A stretch of 64,000 bases of DNA from Prostheceraeus crozeri (GCA_907163375.1 CAJQUW010000947.1:124001-188000); one strand, 5' to 3'; positions 51,130 to 60,565 are shown, numbered from the stretch's first letter. Made by a program: numbers and translations. The notes: a model not told the origin generated them from the sequence alone.

Positions 51130-51678
51130 TTACATAGACCCATGCTGTTGACAATAATATAGATACAGTTCATAAACGTCATAGAGACTACAATGCCAGC
51201 GTGAAGAGAGTTTTGCAATGTAGGTAGCTTTATTTCTAGTATTTCAATGGGATGATGGTCTGTACAGGTGATGTCTCTCACCGAAACATATAGCCATGTC
51301 AAAAACCATTTCATCTCTAAACTTCTTTTGATCACAATGCATATGATAGTCTTGTCATCATGGAAAATATAAATTATCAATGTGGAACTGAAGTGTTGTT
51401 GCTTCTCGTTCTGAATCCTGTCCTAATATTTTAACAATATGAAAACCTGAAAACCACCGTTTGAAATCACTTATCAAATAAGTTTCATTTACAAATCCAA
51501 TATGAATCAAAATAGAAGGATCAAGTCCATGCACATGACGTCGTGACCATTCGTCTTTGTGTGGAGGACAGTAGGCAAATCTATGATATACACTAACAAC
51601 AGTTTGATCACTTTCTCTCATTGCAATAGCACTCAATTTCTGCATGGGTGTTCCCTCACTGTCTATGAAGATGACAAC
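51130..51678 (-). pseudogene. Element 2 DEDDh 3'-5' exonuclease, three in-frame TGA codons
   Basis: Starting after a TTGTAG acceptor at 51679, one frame runs 183 codons to a TAA. ExoI is VVIFIDSEGTPMQKLSAI with the Asp-x-Glu pair. The ExoII region is RRHVHGLD, then FKRWF and ILGQDSEREATTL. ExoIII is WHCSLYDVYELYLYY with the His-x4-Asp spacing of the DEDDh class (DnaQ/TREX-like). TGA occurs twice in a row at 51355-51360 and once at 51244-51246. From my memory of related proteins Trp is expected there, so TGG to TGA changes are likely. The family removes nucleotides from 3' ends in proofreading or repair. A separate frame at 51108-51380 is a shadow. Confidence 0.7.
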
Positions 51679-51703
51679 CTACAATATCAAAAAGACTTCA
51701 TTA

Positions 51704-51875
51704 CAAAATAATACATTGAGCAGGAACTTTACAAGGATGTCTGTCCTTTACATAACAAAAGATACATACAACATGATGACAATGTTTTATTTCAACATAA
51801 CGCGCAAGGCCGCGTTTTCCACATTCACTACATACTAACTGATTACAATACTTAAGATTTCTCTTTGGTGGTAAC
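51704..51875 (-). pseudogene. Element 2 zinc-finger (RING-like) fragment cut by the LTR element
   Basis: Immediately beyond the LTR insertion the minus strand encodes LVCSECGKRGLARYVEIKHC followed by HHVVCIFC and HPC. The Cys-x2-Cys, Cys-x-His and Cys-x2-Cys spacing suggests a RING-like or similar zinc site. It ends with a TAA at 51701-51703. It lies between family Q copy 1 and the exonuclease and could be the N-terminal part of the exonuclease gene, but I could not find splice phases that join them. Confidence 0.5.
51871..51875. repeat. Target-site duplication of the LTR retrotransposon, left
   Basis: GTAAC, repeated at 56497-56501. Confidence 0.95.
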
Positions 51876-52042
51876 TGTAGTAATATCTTATAGCCCCTGA
51901 GTCGGCAAGGGAAAACCAGCGTGCGTGGCGAGAACGATAGTGTCTCTATCGACAAATCAAATAGACCAATATACGAACAATTCTGCAATCCACTATCAGT
52001 GGTACAGATAAACAACTAAGCAATATACATCATTCTTCTACA
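51876..52042 (-). repeat. 3' LTR
   Basis: 167 bp, identical by eye to 56330-56496. Confidence 0.95.
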
Positions 52043-52172
52043 TCTCCCCTTTTAACAAACATTGTCATTTCACAGTAGGCGTATACAGTCATCGGTGTGT
52101 GTGAACAGTTCGGATCACATGATGATACATTAAACTGCAAATCAATTCAAGGCATGCAATTCAGAGGAAGCA

Positions 52173-55100
52173 CTAATCACTATTAAAGATGTAACGATTA
52201 GGCGGAATAACTGGTCGACCTGATCGTGTCACGTAACAGTTCGTCTGAGGCGAATAGTCATCTGTTGCTGACACCACATTCGATTGAGATGCTGCATCCT
52301 GGAGAGGGTCTGGTATTCTCGAGATAATTGCAGATGAATCTTCTCTCGTCTTCTCTTCCTCCCCCGACCGAACCGGAGATGATGATGAAGAATACTCTCC
52401 GTGAAGCGTCCACGAGTTTCGCCCTTGGTCGAATGAATCGCTGAACTCGTCTCCTTCTCTCGAAGAACACGCTGACATCGACTTCGTCATCAATACCAGT
52501 GCCAAACGATTTCGACGTATCCGGCTGCTACCAGAAGCTACAATAAAAGATCGGGGTTGCTCCGCCCGAGCAATAATATGTCCTATTCGTTTCAAGTCTC
52601 TAATCCAAACCAAATCATTAATTCCCAACTCCGGTAGTTCGCTAGTTCGATAGCGTTTGTCAAAATTTCTTTTTTGTTTCATGCGGTAGGATTCTTCCTT
52701 CTTGCGTAAATTATCCTCATTTGCAATTTCCGGTTTCAGCTTGGAAGGTATCACAGGTATTCTGGTTTGAAGCATTCTATTCATCAATAATTGACAGGGA
52801 GCTTTGCCGTTGATCAGAGGAGCAGTTCGGTATGCCAATAATGCCATGTAAGGGTCTGGATTTTTTCTCAGTAAGTTCTTTACTGTTCTAACTGCTCTTT
52901 CTGCTTCACCGTTAGCTTGAGGGAACCTTGGGGAACTGGTTTCATGCTTGAAGGAGTATATCTGAGCGAATTTCCTGAATTCTTCAGAATTGTATTGAGG
53001 CCCATTATCAGAAATAACAGTTTCTGGTATTCCTTGGCAGGCAAAAATGCTTTTCAAACAGTTGACTAGATGCTCTGTCGTATAACCTTTCATTTCTCTG
53101 ATTTCGATCCAACGGGAATAGTAATCAACAACAAGAGCATAAGTTCGGCTAGCGTGCTCAAAAATGTCGGATCCAACTTTCTGCCATGCATTGGAAGGAA
53201 ATTCAGTAGGAATTAGAGGCTCCTTCCTTTCAGACCTGTTTTTCAAACAAACAGCGCAATTTGAAACAAAGTTCGCAATATGTTTTGAAATTTTAGGCCA
53301 CCAAACAGCGTCTTTTGCTTTGGCACGACATTTAGATATCCCTAAATGGCCATCATGCAGTCTTGAGAGTACATCATCCCTTAGACATTTTGGAATAACA
53401 ATACGTTCATTGTAGAGAAGGATACTGTCGATAATTGTAAAATGTGATCGATCATCCCAGAGCTGATTCAAGTGGGGTTCTGTTGGTCTATACTTCGGCC
53501 AACCGCCTGTAACGTATGTCTTGATTTCCTGGATGTCCTCGTCGTTGTGCTGTGCTGTTATAATTTCGGATAGTTTCTGAGGTGATGCCGGAAGTTTCGA
53601 AACTGTGTGCCTTGCAAAGTGCTGAATTTCCGAGATAAATTCAATTTCTGACACTGTCGGGTTTTCTTGTGACACTCGTGATAACGCATCAGCAGTGTAT
53701 TGAAAGCTTCCTGGTACATATCTGACATTGGGCGAATACCTCATCATCCTAAGTCGGAATCTCTGTATTCTAGCGGGAATTTTCGATAAATCTGTAGTAC
53801 TGAGTAAAGGAACGAGCGGTTTGTGATCGGTTTCCAGATGGAAGTTCAAACCAAGGACGTATTCACTAAATCTTTCACATGCCCAACAGGACGCCAGGGC
53901 TTCTTTTTCAATAACTGCATACCTCTGTTCCGTGTCTGTTAAGGATCTAGAGGCAAAACATACCGGTCGTCTTGCTCCATCGTGTAACTGTAGAAGAACG
54001 GCTCCGATTCCAGTTGATGAGGCGTCCGCTGAGATAATAGTTTCTCTACGTGGGTCATAAGAGGCCAATGTTTCCGACGAAGTCAACATTCTTTTTATCT
54101 GTTCGAATGCTCGCTCTTGGCCGAAGCTCCATGTCCATTCATTATCGTCTTTCAATAGCTGGCGCAGTGGTTCATTGATCTGAGACAGTCGAGGGATAAA
54201 TTTTCCAAGATGGTTTACCATTCCCATGAATCTCTGAAGTTCCTTTATATTTCTGGGCGGGGGAAAATTTCGAATGGCATCAGTCTTTTGTGGGTCAATA
54301 CTAATTCCTTGCTCGTCGATGATATTTCCTAAAAACTTAATGGAATTTTTGGAAAATTCACATTTGTCACACTTCAGCGTTAGACCGGATTCTTGCAATC
54401 TACTTAAAACTTGATGTAGTCGCGAATCGTGTTCGTTGCGATTGGCACCGTGGACCAAGATATCGTCCATGTGACAAATAACTCCCTCGAGACCTTCTAA
54501 GATCCCTGACATGGTACGTTGAAAGATTTCTGGCGCCGACGAAATACCGAATGGCAGGCGGTTATATCTATACCTTCCGAACGGTGTCAAAAATGTAGTT
54601 AAATTCTTCGATTCCTCATCAAGAGGTATTTGCCAGAATCCACTGTTGGCATCAAGTTTGCTAAATACAGTACTTCTCCCCAGTTTTGCTAAGCTGGCAT
54701 CCACGGAAGCCATCGGGTGAATTTCACGTTCTACTGATCTGTTCAAATTCGTCAAATCAACACAAATTCTTACTTTCTTATTGGCTTTCGGTACGCATAC
54801 GAGTCCAGAACACCATTCAGTTGGCTCCGTGACCGGCGATATGACTCCAAGTTCCATCATTCTTTGTATTTCCATCTTAACTTCGGGCAAAAGTGGGTGG
54901 GCTATTCTTCTGGGTGTGAATATTTGTATTGGCTTAGATTCGGGTCTCAATGTGATATGATATTCTGTATTCAGCTTTCCTAATCCGTTGAATAAATTAG
55001 GGTATCTCACTTTGAAATCTTTTAAAGAACTTCCGACAACTTCATTAATTGCAGTCCGAGTAACTAGATTCAGTTTTTCGCAGGCCACCTTACTCAGGAG

Positions 55101-55400
55101 AGAGTATCTCTGATTTCTGAGAACGTACAAAACCTCGGAACAGCTGTTACCTCCGATGGTCAGGGTCGCTTCTATAACTCCGATCGGTCTCAATTCTGTA
55201 CCACCGGGTCCTTGGAGACATTTATCGATGTGTGTCAATGATTCTACGTCGAGCCAAGGGACTGTATCACTCAATATGGAGACCGCCGCACCTGTGTCTA
55301 ACTTGAATGCCGTTTTTCGACCATTAACCTGAACGTTTGCGGTCCAAAAGCTATTGGAATTGCAGTCCACTGTTTCACCCAAAAATGTACTTTCGTCATA
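52173..55400 (-). CDS. pol: Ty3/gypsy Pol polyprotein
   Basis: About 1,070 residues in the order protease, reverse transcriptase, RNase H, integrase, which defines Ty3/gypsy. The protease has LDTGAAVSIL near residue 28. The reverse transcriptase has FSKLDANSGFWQIP and the catalytic box HMDD (about 302) in place of the more usual YxDD. RNase H has SADASSTGIGAVLL (about 450). The integrase has an HHCC finger (HDGHLGISK...CAVCLKNR) and the DDE residues in GSDIFEH, ISDNGPQYN and NGEAERAV. No ATG is near its start, and it continues the gag frame after TAG. The C-terminus extends past the integrase with a Ser-rich tail. Intact otherwise. Confidence 0.95.
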   Translation of the reverse strand, partial: YDESTFLGETVDCNSNSFWTANVQVNGRKTAFKLDTGAAVSILSDTVPWLDVESLTHIDKCLQGPGGTELRPIGVIEATLTIGGNSCSEVLYVLRNQRYSLLSKVACEKLNLVTRTAINEVVGSSLKDFKVRYPNLFNGLGKLNTEYHITLRPESKPIQIFTPRRIAHPLLPEVKMEIQRMMELGVISPVTEPTEWCSGLVCVPKANKKVRICVDLTNLNRSVEREIHPMASVDASLAKLGRSTVFSKLDANSGFWQIPLDEESKNLTTFLTPFGRYRYNRLPFGISSAPEIFQRTMSGILEGLEGVICHMDDILVHGANRNEHDSRLHQVLSRLQESGLTLKCDKCEFSKNSIKFLGNIIDEQGISIDPQKTDAIRNFPPPRNIKELQRFMGMVNHLGKFIPRLSQINEPLRQLLKDDNEWTWSFGQERAFEQIKRMLTSSETLASYDPRRETIISADASSTGIGAVLLQLHDGARRPVCFASRSLTDTEQRYAVIEKEALASCWACERFSEYVLGLNFHLETDHKPLVPLLSTTDLSKIPARIQRFRLRMMRYSPNVRYVPGSFQYTADALSRVSQENPTVSEIEFISEIQHFARHTVSKLPASPQKLSEIITAQHNDEDIQEIKTYVTGGWPKYRPTEPHLNQLWDDRSHFTIIDSILLYNERIVIPKCLRDDVLSRLHDGHLGISKCRAKAKDAVWWPKISKHIANFVSNCAVCLKNRSERKEPLIPTEFPSNAWQKVGSDIFEHASRTYALVVDYYSRWIEIREMKGYTTEHLVNCLKSIFACQGIPETVISDNGPQYNSEEFRKFAQIYSFKHETSSPRFPQANGEAERAVRTVKNLLRKNPDPYMALLAYRTAPLINGKAPCQLLMNRMLQTRIPVIPSKLKPEIANEDNLRKKEESYRMKQKRNFDKRYRTSELPELGINDLVWIRDLKRIGHIIARAEQPRSFIVASGSSRIRRNRLALVLMTKSMSACSSREGDEFSDSFDQGRNSWTLHGEYSSSSSPVRSGEEEKTREDSSAIISRIPDPLQDAASQSNVVSATDDYSPQTNCYVTRSGRPVIPPNRYIFNSD

Positions 55401-56294
55401 CTACTCATTGTTCCTTTCCGTTCCCTCAGCTATGTTTAACTCATTAACTTTAGAAGCTAGATTTGGGGATCTCATTCGCAATCTGTAGGCTTTTACAAAA
55501 TGTCCCCGGTTTGAGCAGTGATGACAAATAGCGTTCTTAGCAGGACAATTTTCTCGTTCATGATACTTCATAGCACAAAAGCGGCATAATTTTGTATAGC
55601 TAGTGCTACCACTGGTTGTAGGACCTCTGTTCGATAGTAAACTGTTGGTAAGGCGTCTGTTTGCGAAACTTTGGTTTACAGTTTGCTTGCTTTGTTTGAC
55701 AAAATCAACAGATTCTTTATTACCCCGAACTACTTCGCGATTTAGTTTCCTCGATTCATGTTGGCGGCTTAAGGTAACTGCTTCTTCGAGAGTCAAATGA
55801 GCTTTTCCTTGGAGCCGATCAGACAAACCCTCGTCATTTACCCCGACAACGATCCTGTCGCGTATCAACTCTTCTCGTAGTGCACCATATTTACACTCTG
55901 CAGCTAATTTGAATAAATCTTGTATAAAATCATCAATTGTTTCCCCATCTCTCTGGCTGCGTTTATTGAACTTTGCTCTAAGAACTATTGTGTTTTTCCG
56001 CGCTTCAAAATACGAGTCGAAGGCATCTATCATGTCCTCGAATGTTGCGACAGTCTCATCGACATTGAGAGTAGACAGAATATCGTCAGCAGAATTGCCT
56101 ACGGCGTACAATAGTGTGCTCACTTGTTCATTTTCCGGTTTTAGGTTCAGTTGAGAAGCAATTCTATACCTTTCAAACCGTCTGCGCCATGTTGGCCATA
56201 CTTCAGCTTGTGTAATAGTGGATTGGGGCAATGGATCAGGCAATGGAATTCCAGATGGGTTTCCGAAAGTTCCCGCAGGTTTATCTTCGGTCAT
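55401..56294 (-). CDS. gag: Ty3/gypsy Gag protein
   Basis: 297 residues from ATG 56294, 36 bases after the 5' LTR. The capsid-like part has WRRRFERYRIASQL and FDSYFEARKNTI near 35-100. The C-terminus has one good CCHC knuckle (CRFCAMKYHERENC). In a second (CHHCSNRGHFVKAY) the final Cys is Tyr. It ends at TAG (55401-55403), in the same frame as pol. Gag assembles the virus-like particle and binds RNA. Confidence 0.92.
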   Translation of the reverse strand: MTEDKPAGTFGNPSGIPLPDPLPQSTITQAEVWPTWRRRFERYRIASQLNLKPENEQVSTLLYAVGNSADDILSTLNVDETVATFEDMIDAFDSYFEARKNTIVLRAKFNKRSQRDGETIDDFIQDLFKLAAECKYGALREELIRDRIVVGVNDEGLSDRLQGKAHLTLEEAVTLSRQHESRKLNREVVRGNKESVDFVKQSKQTVNQSFANRRLTNSLLSNRGPTTSGSTSYTKLCRFCAMKYHERENCPAKNAICHHCSNRGHFVKAYRLRMRSPNLASKVNELNIAEGTERNNE

Positions 56295-56329
56295 TGTTCA
56301 GTTCACGTCCACGTTTACCGCTGCCACCA

Positions 56330-56496
56330 TGTAGTAATATCTTATAGCCCCTGAGTCGGCAAGGGAAAACCAGCGTGCGTGGCGAGAACGATAGTGTCTC
56401 TATCGACAAATCAAATAGACCAATATACGAACAATTCTGCAATCCACTATCAGTGGTACAGATAAACAACTAAGCAATATACATCATTCTTCTACA
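56330..56496 (-). repeat. 5' LTR
   Basis: 167 bp; the first LTR in the reading direction of the element. Followed by GTAAC. Confidence 0.95.
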
Positions 56497-57206
56497 GTAA
56501 CACCATCTTTCTTTGATGTGCGACGACGTTTAGGTTTACTGACAGGTTCTTGAAACTCTTTGACACAAGAATCAATGACTTTCTCAATGTGATCAAGTCC
56601 TGTTAACTCAGGTTGATGATGAATTTGAGCAATGCGCAAATTGAGAGAAATCAAATTACCGTCAGATTGATGAGGTCCCACATAAACAGCAAGCACCTCA
56701 ATATAAAATGAATATAAGTCTGCACCTAACGATGACAATTCTGTTTCAACTGATTATTCAACTGTCACTCCTGAAGTGACTTTACGATACTTGCTTTGTA
56801 AAATATAGCAGCGAGTGCCGCGATACAATGGTTTATAATAAGAAGTTTTCTTTTCTGGCGACAACTGTAATAGTTCAGTAGGAATAAGAGCCTTTTGCCT
56901 CACAAAGTCTTCTAAAATGTCAAGCTGCTGACGCAACCAATTATCAATAGGGATACTCAGGTTTTGACCGCAACGATTTACTTGCGTATCCACTTTTGGT
57001 AAGTATACCGCCGGCGTTTGAAGATAGAGTCGAACACCGTTGTAGCGCACTTGTTGTTTGTAGGTAGGATAGCCGTGAATTACCTTTTCAATTTTCGGAT
57101 TCCACAGCTCGAGATGTTGAGGATTCAGTGATGCAGCAGTTGGAGTAGGATTCATGGCCATGGCAGTCTGCAACGAAAGAATACCACTAAGTACATTCAT
57201 GATCAT
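56497..57206 (-). pseudogene. Element 2 unknown protein family Q, copy 1, with nonsense codon and LTR insertion
   Basis: From ATG 57206 the frame reads MIMNVLSGILSLQTAM and continues with RLYLQTPAVYLPKVDTQV, SIPIDNWLRQQLDILEDF and YRGTRCYILQSKY to a TAA at 56754-56756. It resumes in the same frame with LYSFYIEVLAVYVGPHQ and a basic tail, KPKRRRTSKK, where the LTR element interrupts it at GTAAC. It is paralogous to 49655-50228. The beta-rich, YxGP-containing C-terminal half is the best conserved part. Function unknown; the basic tail would allow DNA binding. Confidence 0.65.
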
Positions 57207-57284
57207 CAGAGAAAAGAAAATTGTTAGCTTAGCAGTGACATATGAGGTGGCCCTTAAGAGGACCTTTTGGAGCGTTCACAGGAT

Positions 57285-57515
57285 TTAAAGCTTATCACCA
57301 AAGTCTAGGTCTTCGTCATCGTCCAGTAAATTAAATGTCTTGGGCTTAGGACCCGAATTGAGTTTAAATTCCGTGAAAGACTTAAAGGTAAAGCGTCTAG
57401 GTGGTGGAGGCGGTGGCGGCGATGGCTCAACAAAATAAGCTTGTGCAATCATCGGCCACACACTCTCCTGCGTCTCTCTTCTAAAATGTTGGTAAGGTTT
57501 AGGCCAGACAGTCAT
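57285..57515 (-). CDS. Element 2 small Pro-rich acidic-tail protein
   Basis: 76 residues if started at ATG 57515. A possible 44-base intron (ACAA-GTGAGT to CATTTTAG near 57482) would move the start to a later ATG, giving MIAQAYFVEPS. Visible features are a run of seven Pro, then RRFTFKSFTEFKL, and an acidic C-terminus, LLDDDEDLDFGDKL. A TATAAAAG box lies at 57643-57650. I do not recognise it. Acidic C-terminal tails are common in viral single-strand DNA-binding proteins, but that is only a thought. Confidence 0.55.
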   Translation of the reverse strand: MTVWPKPYQHFRRETQESVWPMIAQAYFVEPSPPPPPPPRRFTFKSFTEFKLNSGPKPKTFNLLDDDEDLDFGDKL

Positions 57516-57642
57516 GACACTCACTTGTAAATTTGCAAACAGGATTGATCCGACAAAGTTGAGAGGAGAGAATGGCTTGAGCAAGTCACACACGCTTTCC
57601 AAGTCAAGAGAATGAAATGAAGAGAAAATGGGGAGACGTCTG

Positions 57643-57650
57643 CTTTTATA
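57643..57650 (-). promoter_or_regulatory. TATA box of the small Pro-rich gene
   Basis: TATAAAAG on the minus strand, followed by a leader of about 120 bases containing a possible splice donor. Confidence 0.65.
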
Positions 57651-57788
57651 GTCTCCTGTGAATCCACATTTGACACTATGTGAGCCAATCAGAGACCTCC
57701 GTTTCTCCCCTGACTTCCTTGCGGCAGGGAAAAGGAGGCATGCGGACGTCTGACTCATGAATGCTTTTCCCAAATCTTGTAGTCGAAT

Positions 57789-58211
57789 CTAGTTTAGCAC
57801 ATTGAGTTGAATATGAATGTGTTTTATGCGACATAAGAGCAAGTTGGATCCATGCTCATGAAATGAATCTAGTCGAGATGCAATTTTCGCCATGTGTCGC
57901 TGATAGAAATCTTTGGGATCATGCATCGTCTATGCAGAATAGGATGCAAAATCAAACACTGCACGTTCACCTACATGTTCATCAGTCACTTTCTCAAATT
58001 CAATCTCTGCAACTAATCGTCCTTTCACATCTTTATTCATCAAACTCTCCATGAGCTGTTGGAAAACGAAGTAACCTTTAGCAATAGCAAATTCTAAGTC
58101 TGCCTTTTCATGATGAAAGGAGATGATGTAGTCCCTAATCACACCACGAAGACTTTGTCGATGAAAACTTAGTGAACAAAATTCATTCGTAAACTTTACT
58201 GCTTCTGTCAT
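57789..58211 (-). pseudogene. Element 2 stand-alone polymerase-N-domain protein, copy c, one TAG
   Basis: Started at ATG 58211 because upstream codons run into the terminal repeat. The frame is 141 codons, the same length as copy b, with one TAG at 57930-57932. Conserved features are LRGVIRDYIISF, LMESLMNKDVKGRLVAEIEF, then after the TAG FYQRHMAKIASR and a final IKHIHIQL strand. Copy b has LMESLQPQDVKGRLVAYIEL at the corresponding place. It is the outermost minus-strand gene at the right end. Confidence 0.7.
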
Positions 58212-58267
58212 CTTTCTTCCTTTCACTTCGGAGACATAGCATGAATGACATTCAGGTGTAACATGGC

Positions 58268-59391
58268 ACGCTGATTCCAAATCTGGTCTCTGTTTTTCCG
58301 TCCGAGGCTTGCTGCACCCGATAGAGCGATTTTCATAAACATTCTAACTCTGTCGTTTTTTCGCCAAGGTCCCAAATTTTCAATAACATCTCACCTCTAA
58401 ACGAAGGCAGATACGAACAAGCCATGTTTTCCACTGAATTTTTCTCACACTTAGCTTTCAAACGAGCTATTGCACGACTTTGTACGATGTCTACAACCAA
58501 AGTTGGAAGATCGCTGCCGAGGGGGGTTGATTCAGAACTTTTTCTCTCCGATGTCGTTAGAAACATCCTTCCTAACCCAAAATTGGCCAAAAATTCCGAA
58601 TTTGCACTCCGTTTTCCCATCCGAGGTCTCCTTCTGCCCGAAACATGGACTTTCTCATCCCAAAACATCCAAAACCTGCCTTTTCGAACTCTGACGTTTT
58701 CCTGCCATTTTCCTCCCTAAACCCAAGAGAATTAGTCCAAACTGAGCTTTCCACTGCATTTTTCTCATTCTCAGCTTTCAAATGAGCTATTGCACGACTT
58801 TCTACGATCTCTCACACCAAAGTTGGAAGTTTGGCAGGAGGGGGGGGGTGTCCTCAAAACTTTTTCTCTCCAATGTCGCTGGAAACATCCTTCCTAACCC
58901 AAAATTTCACGTAGAGTCCGAATCTGCACTCCGTTTTCCCATCCGAGCACTCCTTCTGCCCGGAAAACGACTTTTCTCATCCCAAAACCACCAAAACCCG
59001 CCTTTTTCCAACTCTGACGGTTTCAAAGATTTCACCCCTTGCTGCTCCTCCTTCCATCCTTCCCAACCCAAAATTTCACGTAGAGTCCGAATATGTACTC
59101 CGTTTTCCCATCCGAGCACCCCTTCCTGTCGATTTCCAACTTTTCTCATCCCAACACCACCAACACCTACCCTTTCCACACTCTATCCCTCCCACATTCC
59201 TATCACCTTCCTTCCCTTGCTGGAAAACTCCTTCCTTCCTTCCAGAGGGGGGGGAGGGAACAGTTTCTTCCTCTCGGACCCATTCCTCCCAGCACATCCT
59301 TGGCGACTTCCTTCCAGAGGGGGGGGCCTGAGTCAGCATGATGACTCATCATTTCACATTTTGTCCTTGAATTTGGAATGGGGTTATTACT
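58268..59391. repeat. Right terminal inverted repeat of element 2
   Basis: Inverted match to 37775-38418. The words CCTAACCCAAAATTTCACGT and TCCGTTTTCCCATCCGAGCA occur twice (about 58895 and 59060), which explains the extra length. Open frames through it on both strands are not genes. Confidence 0.85.
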
Positions 59392-59397
59392 GACATG
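59392..59397. repeat. Right target-site duplication of element 2
   Basis: GACATG, identical to 37769-37774. Confidence 0.93.
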
Positions 59398-60565
59398 GTT
59401 AATGATGAATTCAATTGCAGAAGGCGAAGCACCATTCAGCATGGGAAACTCCTGTCTTTGCTTACAAAACCATCAGAAAGATTTGTGACATGAGAGATAT
59501 ATCGAAAGACATCAAACAATTTGATTGTTCAATCCTTCAGCGCCCACCGTATAGAAGATGATGGATCGCACTCGAGGTTGTAACCGACTAGACTTGAAAA
59601 GAGCGGACTGTGCGCAAATCTGTTAGCGAGTGTGGTGGAATGATTACCACTCTTTGGTTATATGTTGGCGCAGCATGTGTGCCTGTCTTGACTTATACTG
59701 GTCAAGATTTGTTCCGTGGATGTGCGAGATCACAAGCCGGCCATGCATAAATATTTAACTTTGTTACTTAAGTTTTGAAAGCTTTCCGAATAATAATTTT
59801 TATACTACGTGACAATTTTTCTCCATTTCTGCCAGTCTACAATTTTCCGCTAGTCTTCGATCTTAGAAGTTCTAGTTGATACGAAATAATCCATTACCGT
59901 ATCTAGCAAAAGTGTAAGTTAACTTTCAAGAATTTTCGTAATTGTAACATATTGAGCTGATGTTGGATCTTGTAAAGTGATAAAACAATTTCTGAAATGA
60001 AGGTTACAGTCGACTGTTCCCGATCTGGAAATTCTCAGGATTTCTTCAAAATCCTTGGAGCAAGTTTAGGTTTTGGGTTTCATAAAAATCTTGGGTACTA
60101 TAGGTATCCAAAATGAGATCTTCGGTAGTACTACGAAATCGATTCACTAATTTCATTTCACAAGTTTTGACTATAGCCTACTGAGAATTTCGTGTCGGAA
60201 TAAAACCACAATTTAGCATGATGAATACCAATATTGAAGAAGAAGAGGAAATAAGTTTTCAATGAAAATCATTCATGTACAAATGTGGTTGAAAGCATCA
60301 TTTTGGAAATTTCTAAGAACATTCAAACTATGAGTGTGATAAGTCATTATACAACAAATGATGCAGATAGGCGAGCAATTTTGAGATGGGGACAATTAGG
60401 CGTTCACAGCGGCGACTGTTCTGGGCGAACATGGGGGCAATTATTTTGGATTGAGCATTTCTCAAAGAGCCTCAAGCGATTGCTGCTATCGCCTCTCATC
60501 CAAAGACTCCACACAAGTACAAGATGATGCATTAAATGCCACAGATAATACGATATGCTTTACAC

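Larger units (their letters stand above)
51876..56496 (-). mobile_element. Ty3/gypsy LTR retrotransposon, nested in element 2
   Basis: 4,621 bp, bounded by 5-bp duplications GTAAC and by two 167-bp LTRs (51876-52042 and 56330-56496) that appear identical and run TG to CA. On the minus strand the 5' LTR is followed by TGGTGGCAGCGGTA, a candidate primer-binding site. A purine tract, AAAAGGGGAGATG, precedes the 3' LTR. It encodes gag and pol in one frame separated by TAG. Identical LTRs indicate a very recent insertion, after duplication of the Q genes. Confidence 0.97.
37775..59391. mobile_element. Element 2: degenerate Maverick/Polinton of a second family
   Basis: The 21,617-bp unit has inverted ends AGTAGTAACCCCAT and AGTAATAACCCCAT, a 6-bp direct duplication, and a Maverick-type protein-primed polymerase with introns. 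Other genes are a TBP-like protein, a DEDDh exonuclease, polymerase-N-domain paralogues and unknown proteins. I found no integrase, capsid, ATPase or protease. It contains a nested MITE (47001-47467) and a nested LTR retrotransposon (51876-56496). Polymerase and several other genes have stops or frameshifts, so it is not autonomous as it stands. Confidence 0.9.

Noticed and set aside
51108-51380. Minus-strand frame that looked like a relative of the frame upstream of the TBP-like gene
   Set aside because: The exonuclease frame, with its His-x4-Asp motif, runs through the same bases. This frame is a shadow and the apparent similarity is chance.
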